Below the pieces are notes generated by a model. It did no database searches and was not told the DNA's origin. It saw only the letters and a program-made list of their open reading frames with translations. Source: Clostridia bacterium (GTDB lineage: Bacteria; Bacillota; Clostridia; Oscillospirales; Acutalibacteraceae). Taken from it: a stretch of 45,790 nucleotides of DNA. The DNA lies in NCBI GenBank assembly GCA_017452785.1, contig JAFTLT010000026.1, forward strand, positions 1 through 45,790, written 5' to 3'. A program made the position numbers and the translations under genes. Below, one piece after another: positions 1 through 9,552 of the stretch; the stretch's first letter is position 1, and each line of letters opens with the position of its first letter.

Positions 1-25
1 CGAAGACAGGCTTTCTGCGTAATTT

Positions 26-120
26 GTCTCGTAAAAAAAGCATTTCCTGCCTGCGGAAGTGTTATTCATGCTACGCACGCATAACTTTCCGCAAACAGGA
101 AAAAATAGTTAATACGAGAC
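26..120. repeat. Long imperfect palindrome (hairpin element)
   Basis: Outer arms GTCTCGTA (26-33) and TACGAGAC (113-120) are exact inverted repeats. Inside them, 43-65 (TTTCCTGCCTGCGGAAGTGT...) pairs with 81-102 (ATAACTTTCCGC..ACAGGAAA), leaving a short GC-containing loop near 66-80. The whole folds as one long interrupted hairpin just upstream of a broken AIPR gene. It resembles a REP/MITE-type intergenic palindrome or the end of a mobile element. No coding sequence is seen in it. Confidence 0.6.
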
Positions 121-144
121 CAATCCCGCAGTCTGACTGCATAG

Positions 145-956
145 CAATCCCGTTATTATTTGCTTGATCGGAGAATTGCTTTTACACAAAATTTTCGGGG
201 CTGCCGGAAGAATTTCTTTTATTATAACAATGGTATTACAATCATCTGTGATTCTATGACTCCAATTAAACCACAGTCTTCTGAATATAATATGAATGCT
301 TTCTTTGAGATAGAAAATCCTCAAATTGTAAATGGATGTCAAACGGTAAACAGTATATATGAGTATCTTGAAAATATTCCGCCACAGGATTTAGAAAGAG
401 AGTTTAAGGATACTTTTGTAATGCTTAAAATTTTAGTTATTGATAGAAACGATGACGAAGAAAATCAATTATATAAAGACATCGTAAAATACAACAACTC
501 ACAAAATGCTATCGACAAAAAAACTTTTGTTGCTGGTGGATATATAGCTTATGTGAAAAAGAATTTAATGCTTAAATTTGACAGCGAACCTTATAATACA
601 GCGGTTGATTTCATTAAAAATGATGTTATAACAATTGACACACTTCTCGATTTATATATGTTGTACAGAAAAGCTGAACAGACAAAAAAGAAACGGAAGA
701 TTCCAGAGCTCCTATCCCGTATTACTTAATTGACTTTTTTGCAAGGTACGAATGTAAAAATAGGGATTTTAATGAAATTAGAAATCAGCTTTCAGACAAT
801 AAAAAAATTGAGGACATTGTTGATTTGTATAAAAGAGTATCAAAGGCTTATGCAAAAAAATACAACCAAGAATTTGATGTTGACTATAATAAAATGATTA
901 AACAGACAATAAAATATAATATAGTTGATGATTTGCGTGAAGTTTTCACATTCTAA
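145..956 (+). pseudogene. AIPR-family (abortive infection phage resistance) protein, 5'-truncated and frame-disrupted
   Basis: The first frame (about 145-729) carries the AIPR-family hallmarks FFYYNNGITIIC and PQIVNGCQT, then an acidic alpha/beta stretch. It has no normal N-terminal half: an in-frame stop lies at 142-144 just after the hairpin element, and no RBS/ATG is visible. The frame stops at 729. The -1 frame continues the family sequence (PIPYYLIDFFARYE...) without a stop to TAA at 954-956. The switch maps to a run of six A at 684-689, and the heptamer A_AAA_AAG (684-690) lies in the zero frame. AIPR proteins are linked by family name to phage abortive infection. I read this as a decayed defence gene, though programmed -1 frameshifting cannot be excluded. 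A hairpin terminator follows at 962. Confidence 0.75.
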
Positions 957-961
957 CAAAA

Positions 962-999
962 GACTCTCCGTAGTTTTGCTACGGGGAGCCTTTCTGTTT
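962..999 (+). terminator. Terminator after the AIPR remnant
   Basis: CTCCGTAG (966-973) pairs with CTACGGGG (979-986) around a TTTTG loop, followed by CCTTTCTGTTT. It lies directly after the stop at 954-956. Confidence 0.7.
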
Positions 1000-1075
1000 A
1001 CGCCACCTTATCAATACCCACCATAAACTGCTCAAAGTCAATATTAAACTCCTAAATTATTATACCATTAATTTA

Positions 1076-1104
1076 TTGAAGTCTTGTTCGGTTTGTGCTA
1101 TAAT
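1076..1104 (+). promoter_or_regulatory. Promoter for the HAD phosphatase gene
   Basis: TTGAAG (1076-1081), 17-bp spacer, TATAAT (1099-1104), about 65 nt before the start codon. This is a standard housekeeping sigma-factor arrangement. Confidence 0.7.
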
Positions 1105-1169
1105 GTCCGGGTTAAGTAAAAAAGTACAAAATAATATGGACAAAGCAAAACCCGAAAGGAGATTCACTA

Positions 1170-1976
1170 ATGCAAAAAAATGAATTGATCCGCAAGCAAA
1201 AACTTTACCTTTTCGATATGGACGGCACCTTATATTTAGGGAGCCAGCTCTATGATTTCACACTGGAATTGTTGGAAACTCTCAAGAAAACAGGTCGCAG
1301 ATACCTCTTTATGACAAATAACTCCTCAAAGAGTGTTGATGATTATGTTAAAAAGCTCGCTTCTCTCGGAATTACAGCCGGCAGAGAAGACTTTATGACA
1401 TCTTCTCAGGCTACAGCTTATTATCTTCATAAGCACCACGAGGGTCAGACGCTCTATGTCTGCGGTACTGAATCACTCAAAGAGGAACTGCGCCGTGAGA
1501 GATTTACAGTGACAACGGATGTGAATGAAACGGAATGTATTGTTATGGGCTTTGATACTGAGCTGACTTTTCAGAAGCTTCACGATGTAAGCTTTATGTT
1601 GCTCACCCGCCCTGAGCTGCCATATATCGCAACAAACCCTGATTATGTCTGCCCCACAGAGTTCGGCTCAGTGCCCGACTGCGGAAGTGTCTGCGATATG
1701 ATCTACAACGCTACAAAAAAGCGCCCCGTTGTTATCGGCAAGCCGTCACCCCTGATGCCTCAGCTTGCAATGGAAGCACTGGGAATTTCTGCTGACGAGG
1801 CATGTGTAGTAGGTGACCGTATTTACACCGATATTAAATCAGGTCTGAATGCAGGCATCACCGCTATTCTTGTTATGAGCGGAGAAACTACACAGGAAAT
1901 ACTGAATGAGAGCGTGGACAAGCCTCATCTCGTACTGCAGGATGCAGGCGAAATTTTAGCGGCACTGAAAGAGTAA
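1170..1976 (+). CDS. HAD-IIA family sugar-phosphatase (NagD-like)
   Basis: 268 residues, the usual length for the NagD/AraL/pNPPase branch of HAD hydrolases. Motif I is DMDGT, with nucleophile D16 and acid/base D18. Motif II is the TNNSS at 49-53. The Lys motif is VVIGKPSP (near residue 191), and motif III is GDRIYTDI (near 215-222) followed by GLNAGI. The C2-type cap between motifs II and III is what defines subfamily IIA. These cytosolic enzymes hydrolyse phosphate monoesters (sugar phosphates, nucleotides, glycolate phosphate), and the substrate cannot be set from sequence. A GAAAGGAG RBS precedes the ATG, and a strong promoter lies at 1076-1104. It is monocistronic, with weak hairpin AAACCG...CGGTTTTT (2021-2057) downstream as a possible terminator. 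Confidence 0.9.
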   Translation: MQKNELIRKQKLYLFDMDGTLYLGSQLYDFTLELLETLKKTGRRYLFMTNNSSKSVDDYVKKLASLGITAGREDFMTSSQATAYYLHKHHEGQTLYVCGTESLKEELRRERFTVTTDVNETECIVMGFDTELTFQKLHDVSFMLLTRPELPYIATNPDYVCPTEFGSVPDCGSVCDMIYNATKKRPVVIGKPSPLMPQLAMEALGISADEACVVGDRIYTDIKSGLNAGITAILVMSGETTQEILNESVDKPHLVLQDAGEILAALKE

Positions 1977-2111
1977 TATTGAAAAGTTAAATTGTTTTAA
2001 TTAAATCAGTAAATTTATTTAAACCGAGCAGAGAATTTAAAACTTTGTCCGGTTTTTAATAAGGTGTTTTGTGTTTTTTTGTACGACATAGACTTTTTTT
2101 AGAAAAAAGTA

Positions 2112-2142
2112 TTGACTGTAAAGTAACTTTATGGTGTATTTT
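2112..2142 (+). promoter_or_regulatory. MerR-type promoter/operator with 19-bp spacer
   Basis: TTGACT (2112-2117) and TATTTT (2137-2142) are separated by 19 bp, the lengthened spacer characteristic of MerR-regulated promoters. The spacer contains the dyad TAAAGT-A-ACTTTA (2119-2131). It lies immediately upstream of a merR-like reading frame, so autoregulation by that family is a natural inference. Confidence 0.65.
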
Positions 2143-2291
2143 AACGGTGAAAGGGTGTGTTATATATGAAAATCAACGAAGTTGAAGAGTTATTAAATAC
2201 TCCAAGAGCCAATATACGCTATTATGAAAAAGAAGGACTAATAAATATTTCAAGGAAAGAAAACGGTTACGGCAGCTGCCTCAAATATGAA

Positions 2292-2331
2292 AAAAATAGC
2301 AATGTGTTGTGGATGATACATTGCTATTTTT
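2292..2331 (+). terminator. Strong hairpin terminator in the merR remnant
   Basis: A perfect 14-bp inverted repeat: AAAAATAGCAATGT (2292-2305) and ACATTGCTATTTTT (2318-2331), with U- or A-runs on both sides, so it can act in either direction. It sits inside the apparent merR frame, showing that the frame beyond about 2273 is not native coding sequence. Confidence 0.75.
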
Positions 2332-2338
2332 GCTTCGG

Positions 2339-2379
2339 CGAAAAAAACAACCCTCGAATCGGTGAGAAACGAGGGCTTG
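2339..2379 (-). terminator. Terminator for the leftward esterase gene
   Basis: Read on the minus strand, CAAGCCCTCG (2379-2370) pairs with CGAGGGTTG (2356-2348) and is followed by a run of seven U (2347-2341). It lies about 60 nt past the stop of the gene ending at 2438. Confidence 0.7.
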
Positions 2380-2437
2380 TCAACAGTCTGAACTGCCACA
2401 TTTGATGCAGCAGCTCTTTCTTATTTTGGGTAGGTCG

Positions 2438-3439
2438 TTATTGATCGGTATTTATGTGTGAGTTGATAATGTCTATCATCATATCCTGAGCTTTTGTGGC
2501 TTCAGGTATGGGGAAAAGGGGATAGGGATGATCGAGATTTTCTTCAATAACTATGGTGTGGTCTATTTCCATCTCGTCAAGTATTGAGGAAAATTTGACA
2601 ACATCGGGATAAAGCATATCTCTTGTGCCAACAAAAAGTGTTATTCTGCCAAGGTGATGGAAATTGCCGTAAATAGGGCTGACCATAGGGTCGTGAACAT
2701 CCTTGTCACCTGCCCACTGCTTGCCGAGGTCAACAGTACCGAAAAGACCCAGCATGCAATCAATGGGTTCAATTTCAAGAATCTGCTCATTTTCCATTGA
2801 GACATCCATCCACGGGGCTATTAGAATAAGCTCCTCAGCCTGAATAGCATTGGGGTAATTATCTCTGATGAGCTGTGCGAGCACCAATGACATTGCACCG
2901 CCTGAAGAGTCACCGATTAAAATAATCTGTTCAACGCCCTGCCTTGAAGCTATGTCGAGATAGAGCTCAACCATAGCATCGTATGCCTCTTCACAGGTAT
3001 AATTAGGCACCTTAAGATAAATAGGCATCACTACAGGACAATTGGTTTCACCTGAGAGTCTGTTGATTATTTTCCAGTGGTACTTAAGAGGGTTGTTGAC
3101 ATATGCTCCGCCGGGTATGTACATAATTACGGTGTCAGAGAAGGTATCTTCGTTAAAATAAAAAACCTGCATGCCGTGCTCATAAGTGTCATAATAGGGG
3201 ATATCGACCTTTACTTCGTCAGGCTTGATATAATCCTTAAGGTTTTCCTCAGCACGTAATTCAAGGTTTTTATAGTAGCCGTCACCCTGTTCATAAATCT
3301 TGTCACGGTCTGTGAGTATCATATACATTTCCGATAACGAAGCCATAACAGAACGGTTATAAACGATATGAGATATGCCGCTGAAAAGTATTACAACAAC
3401 GAGTACTGTGGCTAATGCAAGGGTTGCTTTTCTTTTCAT
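2438..3439 (-). CDS. Membrane-anchored or secreted alpha/beta-hydrolase (HSL-type esterase)
   Basis: About 333 residues from the preferred ATG at 3439, which has AGGAG nine bases upstream; the longer frame starts with TTG at 3457. An uncleaved signal or N-terminal membrane segment (ATLALATVLVVVILFSGISH) is followed by an alpha/beta-hydrolase fold-3 domain. The oxyanion loop is PGGAYV, a variant of HGGG. The nucleophile elbow is GDSSGG, the acid lies in VGTRD, and a late His lies in LDHPYP. Members are carboxylesterases or deacetylases; an extracytoplasmic role is inferred from the N-terminus. It is separated from the esterase operon upstream by the terminator at 3652-3697 and about 210 bp of AT-rich DNA, so it probably has its own promoter. 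The substrate is unknown. Confidence 0.82.
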   Translation of the reverse strand: MKRKATLALATVLVVVILFSGISHIVYNRSVMASLSEMYMILTDRDKIYEQGDGYYKNLELRAEENLKDYIKPDEVKVDIPYYDTYEHGMQVFYFNEDTFSDTVIMYIPGGAYVNNPLKYHWKIINRLSGETNCPVVMPIYLKVPNYTCEEAYDAMVELYLDIASRQGVEQIILIGDSSGGAMSLVLAQLIRDNYPNAIQAEELILIAPWMDVSMENEQILEIEPIDCMLGLFGTVDLGKQWAGDKDVHDPMVSPIYGNFHHLGRITLFVGTRDMLYPDVVKFSSILDEMEIDHTIVIEENLDHPYPLFPIPEATKAQDMMIDIINSHINTDQ

Positions 3440-3651
3440 ATTGTTCTCCTGCATCAAAATATTTTCTTCAGTTCATAGAATATCTCACAAATATTAACAC
3501 AAAAAAAATAATATATTATCATCTCGTAAAAAATAAATAAAATCATCTAAAATGTATAGAAACTTTAGTGAAATTTTAACAAAAATATTAATATTCGGCA
3601 GGTGTAGCGTAATCGACATTTGTATTTTTGGAATTTAACCTTATTTGTGAA

Positions 3652-3697
3652 TATAACAAAACAGCAGCAGTTTTGCTGAAACAATCTGCTGCTGCCG
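3652..3697 (-). terminator. Terminator of the esterase/BNR operon
   Basis: On the minus strand GGCAGCAGCAG (3697-3687) pairs with CTGCTGCTG (3670-3662), followed by TTTTGTT. The rest of 3458-3651 is AT-rich with no gene; the promoter of the 3439 gene must lie there but no unambiguous -35/-10 pair stands out. Confidence 0.7.
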
Positions 3698-3708
3698 ATA
3701 CAATTTGT

Positions 3709-4854
3709 TTATTCCTGATACTCAATAAATGCGTAATTAATTGTTTTTCTGCTGTGAGTATATGTTATATAAAGTCTGTTGCCCTCGGCAATAATTGCAG
3801 GGTAGGAATATTCTGCCGAAAGATTGAGCTTGCTTTCCTCAAGAGTCATTACATCTTTCCATGTTTTGCCATTATCCTCTGAAACTGAGAGGATAAGTCT
3901 GTTTCTGACCTTCATGCCTGCGGGAGTGTGAACGAGCCACAAGCGTCCATCATCGGTCATAACACAGTCAATTCCGCTGTAGTTATTCATAAGACCTGTT
4001 GAATAAGCCTCGCACCAAGTTTTGCCGCCGTCAACAGAATCGCTTCTGTAAATTCTGCCGCAGTCTGTTCTGAACATTGCATGAACTACACCATTGTTAT
4101 CCTGCCAGATAGTGGGCTGAATCATGCCGATGTCTTTTTTGTTGACACCTTTTGCCACAATGTAATCTGTCTTTTCCCATGTGTTTCCGCCGTCAACGGA
4201 AATATCAAAGAAGGCTCTCCACTGACCCTGTTCTGTTGAAGCACCTGCAATGAGTGTTCCGTCAGCAGTGACAAAAATTTTGTTTCTTACGGGGCCTCTG
4301 CCGCCGCTTGTGTCACCTGCCACGAGCTCCTTTGGCTCAGTCCATGTTTTGCCACCGTCATAGGTATCGGTATATTTTGTTACCCAATAGGGGATTTCTT
4401 CGCCCACTTTATAATAAAGTCTTATGAAGTCACCATAATTTGTAAGCACGGGATTCCAATGAGCAACAGTGTCCTCTGACGGTACCTGAGAGGGAATGCT
4501 CCAAGTGCCGTTTTCATAAACACTGAACCATATTCTTACATCATCGTAGCCTTCACCTGTGCCTGCAAAATATGCACTCATAAGTCTGCCGTCATTCATC
4601 TTTACAATAGTTGAAGCGTGAGAAGATTTGAAGTGCTTTTTATTCTCAAAAAGCTGACCTGTTTCAGCGGTGTACTGAATATCACTTTTTTCATTGGTGC
4701 TGCCTTTAAAAACACTGATAAATCTTTCAAAAAAATCAGCTATTACGCTTATAAAAACCGATTGGCTCATATTGCTGCCTTCATCCTTGCAGGCAAGTGC
4801 TTGAGTGCTGAAAAGCATTGTTAAACAAAGAACTGCTGCTATAACTTTTTTCAT
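3709..4854 (-). CDS. Secreted BNR/Asp-box beta-propeller protein (exo-sialidase-like)
   Basis: 381 residues. A signal peptide (MKKVIAAVLCLTMLFSTQALA) is followed by a six-bladed propeller of the BNR_2 sialidase-like superfamily. Four Asp boxes of the form [ST]xDxGxTW are visible: TYDGGKTW, SVDGGNTW, SVDGGKTW and SEDNGKTW. The family start SHASTIVKMNDGRLMSAYFAG is also typical. Such proteins are annotated as exo-alpha-sialidases, but the fold also serves other exo-glycosidases such as GH93 arabinanases. Without the arginine triad confirmed by alignment the substrate is open. It is the last gene of the leftward operon, four bases after the oxidoreductase, with its RBS (GGAGG) inside that gene's end. 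Given the arabinose/ester context, a plant-polysaccharide substrate is as plausible as sialic acid. Confidence 0.8.
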   Translation of the reverse strand: MKKVIAAVLCLTMLFSTQALACKDEGSNMSQSVFISVIADFFERFISVFKGSTNEKSDIQYTAETGQLFENKKHFKSSHASTIVKMNDGRLMSAYFAGTGEGYDDVRIWFSVYENGTWSIPSQVPSEDTVAHWNPVLTNYGDFIRLYYKVGEEIPYWVTKYTDTYDGGKTWTEPKELVAGDTSGGRGPVRNKIFVTADGTLIAGASTEQGQWRAFFDISVDGGNTWEKTDYIVAKGVNKKDIGMIQPTIWQDNNGVVHAMFRTDCGRIYRSDSVDGGKTWCEAYSTGLMNNYSGIDCVMTDDGRLWLVHTPAGMKVRNRLILSVSEDNGKTWKDVMTLEESKLNLSAEYSYPAIIAEGNRLYITYTHSRKTINYAFIEYQE

Positions 4855-4858
4855 AATT

Positions 4859-5815
4859 TTATACCTCCATAGGATATTTCAGTCCGAGCTGCTGTCTGCA
4901 CTCGTCCATAATCTTCATACATTCAAGTGTGCTTTCAAAGGGGACATAGTCTGATTGCTTTTTGCCTTGCCTGATTTCATCGGCAACACGGTCAAACTCA
5001 TTGAGATAGGTGGTTTTACCAAAAGAAACACGGTTCATTTTATTTCCTTTAAGTATAACTGCAGGGGCAACATGAAACATAGGCAGGTGAATTTTGCCTT
5101 CAGTTCCCTCAGCAACAAAGCTCTCATTGAGCCTTTCAAAGGAAACATGAAGCTCACACTGCATTGTGCCGTAATGAAGACGGATATTTTCTTTAATGTC
5201 AATGCCGCCCTCAAGCACGCCCTCACATTCAATTTTATCGGGCACGCCGAAAAAATTGTAGCAATATGTTATAGGGTAAATGCCTATATCAAGCAGTGCA
5301 CCGCCTGCTGTCATCGGGTCGAGAACCCTTGAGTCGGGTTTCTTTTTGAGCCCCGGATATTCGTGGTGGATTTTTATCTTTTGTACTCTGCCGATTTTGC
5401 CCGTTTCAATCCATCTTTTAAGGGTCAGGGATGTGTCGGAAAACCAGCTCCACATAGCTTCGGCAAAATAGGTGTCATTTTCCTTTGCTGTGTTTATCAA
5501 GAGCTCCACATCCTTTGTGCATATGCCTACGGGCTTTTCGCAAAGAACAGGCTTTTTATTTTTCAGGGCAATAAGGCTATACTCAACATGTGAGGTGTGA
5601 GGTGTGGCAATGTACACGGCATCAACACTCTCAAAGCAGATAGCTTCCTGGGCTGTTTTGCAGACTCTGCCGCCGTGCTTTGCTGCAAATGCCTTTGCCT
5701 TATCATAGTTTCTTGAATAAACGGTGACGATTTTATGCTCACCCTTGAGAATGCTTCGGGCTGTTTTGTCAGCAATGCTTCCGCAGCCGATATATGCCCA
5801 TCTGAATTTAGCCAT
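4859..5815 (-). CDS. Gfo/Idh/MocA family NAD(P)-dependent sugar oxidoreductase
   Basis: About 318 residues from the ATG at 5815 (an alternative ATG at 5824 has an AGG only two bases away). The N-terminal Rossmann domain has IGCGSIAD in place of GxGxxG, then ATPHTSH and the catalytic-region motif CEKPVG (EKP lysine). The C-terminal domain contains GGALLDIGIYPI, the usual substrate-binding signature. Family members oxidise or reduce sugars and inositols, or act as aldose reductases, in the cytosol. The start overlaps the stop of the upstream esterase gene (TAA at 5808-5810), implying translational coupling. Placement between esterases and a secreted glycosidase-like protein suggests it processes a sugar released by them; the exact substrate is unknown. 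Confidence 0.9.
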   Translation of the reverse strand: MAKFRWAYIGCGSIADKTARSILKGEHKIVTVYSRNYDKAKAFAAKHGGRVCKTAQEAICFESVDAVYIATPHTSHVEYSLIALKNKKPVLCEKPVGICTKDVELLINTAKENDTYFAEAMWSWFSDTSLTLKRWIETGKIGRVQKIKIHHEYPGLKKKPDSRVLDPMTAGGALLDIGIYPITYCYNFFGVPDKIECEGVLEGGIDIKENIRLHYGTMQCELHVSFERLNESFVAEGTEGKIHLPMFHVAPAVILKGNKMNRVSFGKTTYLNEFDRVADEIRQGKKQSDYVPFESTLECMKIMDECRQQLGLKYPMEV

Positions 5816-6803
5816 TACAGTCATCGCCTTTCTTTATTTTCCACTGACCCTTTTCCTTCTTAAACCAATCAGGGAGATAAGGAAGGGTAAAGTCAAAGGC
5901 TGCCTCAAGGCAATCTCTGCCCTTTTTAACTATGGTTGCAATTGCCCATGCGTGCATGCCTATTATTCCGTCTGCTTTATAAAGAGCGCAGGGCACGCCG
6001 AGAGCATTAAGCTCTTTTTCAAAGTCAAAGGCTTCATAACGAAGAAAGTCTTTATCACCCCAGATGAGAAATGTGGGCGGATAGTTTTTGTGCACCGTGG
6101 GAGAAAAGAGCTTGCCCTTTTCACTCATAAGATAGTCGGGAATTTCCTTATAAGGCACGCCTGCAAAGGAGGAAACCATCATTTTTATATCGGGGAATTT
6201 CGATTGAGGCTTGCTTTTATCCGTCAGCCTCGTCAGATTATGACAGCCGCATATTGAAATCATAGCCTTTATTTTAAAGTCATCACGGTGCTTGAAGTTA
6301 ATTCCCAGCTTGTCATAAAGGGTTTTATCTGCACAGCAGGCTGACATATATGAGATATAGTAACCGCCTGCACTTTCACCTGCGATAATAATATTTTCTG
6401 TGTCTATGCCGTACTCTAAAGCGTGCTCAAACAGAAAGTCCACGGCGCTGAAAATCTCGTGAAGCTGATGTGGGAAAATCTTATCGGGAGCATAGGTATA
6501 GCTTATTGAGGCGCAGAAAAATCCTAGCTTTGCCCACTGAGAAACATAGGTGTTTCTCATATCGGTCACACCTGAAATCCAACCGCCGCCATGAACATAA
6601 ATAAACAGCGGATTTTTTTCTTTTTGCGTCTTTTTCGGTGAAAAGATATTAATATACTGAGCCTTGCCCTCACCGTACTTCACTCTTTTTTCACAGAGTA
6701 TATCTTCGGGTGTTTTTCTGTGGAGTATTGCCATTGCAAGAAGCTCTGTGAAGTTATACCAATATCTTGCCGTGGTACCCCTTAAGTAAACGCTTTTTTT
6801 CAT
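5808..6803 (-). CDS. Alpha/beta-hydrolase fold-3 esterase (cytosolic)
   Basis: 331 residues with no signal peptide. The core is the hormone-sensitive-lipase-like fold: oxyanion motif YVHGGGW, nucleophile elbow GESAGG, acid in WGDKDF and a C-terminal His in GMHAWAI. The family comprises carboxylesterases that remove acetyl or other acyl groups from small substrates, including carbohydrates. It is the second gene of the leftward operon, 21 bp after the secreted esterase, and overlaps the start of the oxidoreductase by 8 bp. Pairing of one exported and one cytosolic esterase suggests sequential deacylation outside and inside the cell; that is inference. Confidence 0.85.
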   Translation of the reverse strand: MKKSVYLRGTTARYWYNFTELLAMAILHRKTPEDILCEKRVKYGEGKAQYINIFSPKKTQKEKNPLFIYVHGGGWISGVTDMRNTYVSQWAKLGFFCASISYTYAPDKIFPHQLHEIFSAVDFLFEHALEYGIDTENIIIAGESAGGYYISYMSACCADKTLYDKLGINFKHRDDFKIKAMISICGCHNLTRLTDKSKPQSKFPDIKMMVSSFAGVPYKEIPDYLMSEKGKLFSPTVHKNYPPTFLIWGDKDFLRYEAFDFEKELNALGVPCALYKADGIIGMHAWAIATIVKKGRDCLEAAFDFTLPYLPDWFKKEKGQWKIKKGDDCNG

Positions 6804-6824
6804 AATGTAATCTCCCTAACTCAA

Positions 6825-7910
6825 TCAGTTTTGCTCAGCTGTGTAATGCTTTACAGCATACATAAAGCCGTCTGAAAGGAACTGTCTTGCTTCTTTAGCA
6901 GGTGTGGTGAAAGAAAATAAATCAAAGCCGTGGAAACAGCCCTCAAAGAGCTTAAAATGAACCTTAACGCCTGCATTTCTCAGGTTTTCCACATACTGCA
7001 GTGTTTCATCGGTGAAAGGTTCAATATCGCCCACATAAGTCAGTGTGGGAGGAAGATCTGAATAATCGGTTTCACGGGCAGGGGCAGCATATTTTGAAAC
7101 GTTCTCTGTGCCGTAAGCATCACCGAGATAAAGTCTCCAACCCAGCTCATTTGACTTTGTGTTCCATATGGGTGCGTCGTTATTCTGTGATGAGGGAGTG
7201 ATCATTCTGTCGTCTATCATGGGATAAAGAGGCATCTGAAAAGCGATGTTTATTTCACCTTTATCTCTTGCCATAAGTGACACTGCTGCACAAAGACCTC
7301 CGCCGGCACTGTTGCCGCCAACAAAAATCTGATCACTTCTCATCCCGTAATCTTTGCCATTTTTCTTGAGCCATTCGAGAGCACTGTAACAGTCGTTGAG
7401 TGCAGCAGGGTAGGGAGCAACGGGTGAATTAGTGTAATCGGGTGCAACCACAACGCAGCCACTTTCTTTAACGAAGCTTTCAACAAATGAAAAGTCCTGC
7501 TCAGGTGCACCGAGGCCGTAGCCGCCACCGTGAATCCACAACAGACCCGGCACATTTTCTTTTTTCTCTTTTGGTGAATACACGCATATTCTGAGCGATG
7601 TGCCGTCTGCACGTTCTATATATTTTTCTTCAAACTTAACATCTGCAAGATTGATTCCGCATATGAAGTTATCCATAAAGAAGTTGGCAAGCTTAAAAAA
7701 GCCTTCTGTGAAATGGGGCATAATAATTCTTATTGCATTGCCGATAACACGCAGCTCAGGGTGAATGTCACTTGTTCTGACATTCCATATGTTATCAAGA
7801 GATTTTGAAATGAATGATTCATTTTCTGCTTTTGAATCCGACGCTGCAAGTGCTATTGTGGGTGTGCAGATGAGAGCCAAAGCCAGAATGAGAGCAGTCA
7901 GTTTTTTCAT
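6825..7910 (-). CDS. Secreted alpha/beta-hydrolase fold-3 esterase
   Basis: About 361 residues. The ATG at 7910 is chosen because AAGGAG lies just upstream and it opens a clean signal peptide (MKKLTALILALALICTPTIA, cleavage near ALA-A). The longer frame to 7952 would run into the -10 region. Motifs are WIHGGGYG, elbow GNSAGGG, acid in YVGDIEPF and His in CFHGFDLF. It is the first gene of the leftward operon from the promoter at 7943-7971. It is probably an extracytoplasmic acetyl- or feruloyl-type carboxylesterase acting on plant polysaccharide; the acyl group cannot be told from sequence. Confidence 0.87.
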   Translation of the reverse strand: MKKLTALILALALICTPTIALAASDSKAENESFISKSLDNIWNVRTSDIHPELRVIGNAIRIIMPHFTEGFFKLANFFMDNFICGINLADVKFEEKYIERADGTSLRICVYSPKEKKENVPGLLWIHGGGYGLGAPEQDFSFVESFVKESGCVVVAPDYTNSPVAPYPAALNDCYSALEWLKKNGKDYGMRSDQIFVGGNSAGGGLCAAVSLMARDKGEINIAFQMPLYPMIDDRMITPSSQNNDAPIWNTKSNELGWRLYLGDAYGTENVSKYAAPARETDYSDLPPTLTYVGDIEPFTDETLQYVENLRNAGVKVHFKLFEGCFHGFDLFSFTTPAKEARQFLSDGFMYAVKHYTAEQN

Positions 7911-7942
7911 AATGATTCTCCTTATTTTTATCATATAGATAT

Positions 7943-7971
7943 ATATTAACACAGGGAAAAGAGATTTGCAA
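7943..7971 (-). promoter_or_regulatory. Promoter of the esterase operon
   Basis: Minus strand TTGCAA (7971-7966), 17-bp spacer, TAATAT (7948-7943), about 30 nt upstream of the ATG at 7910. Confidence 0.7.
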
Positions 7972-7972
7972 T

Positions 7973-7995
7973 AAAAGGAAATTATTTTTCCTTTT
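7973..7995. promoter_or_regulatory. Candidate shared operator between divergent promoters
   Basis: AAAAGGAAA (7973-7981) and TTTCCTTTT (7987-7995) form a perfect 9-bp inverted repeat with a 5-bp centre. It lies exactly between the -35 of the leftward esterase operon and the -35 of the rightward arabinofuranosidase promoter. The position suggests a common regulator; none is encoded next door. Confidence 0.45.
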
Positions 7996-7999
7996 CATC

Positions 8000-9549
<1,550 letters not shown>

Positions 9550-9552
9550 TTA

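Larger units (their letters stand above)
2166..2405 (+). pseudogene. Truncated MerR-family transcriptional regulator
   Basis: The frame beginning MKINEVEELLNTPRANIRYY is a clear MerR N-terminal winged-helix region: helix-turn-helix, IRYYEKEGLI, then KENGYG. Homology ends at about residue 36 (2273), where the family expects the wing and the coiled-coil dimerisation helix. The remaining 43 codons run through two terminator hairpins (2292-2331 and 2348-2379) and look noncoding. Only the first half of the DNA-binding domain survives, so the product should not function as a MerR activator. The start at 2166 is favoured over 2157 by family alignment. The promoter with the MerR-type spacer is intact, suggesting recent deletion of the 3' part and of any target genes. 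Confidence 0.75.

Noticed and set aside
998-1048. Minus-strand codons EFNIDFEQFMVGIDKVA ending in TAA
   Set aside because: Only 17 residues before an in-frame stop, no RBS; it could be the tail of a lost gene, but the length is too small to support a feature.
3628-3882. Plus-strand frame before the BNR gene end
   Set aside because: It runs through the terminator hairpin and antisense to the BNR coding sequence without an RBS.
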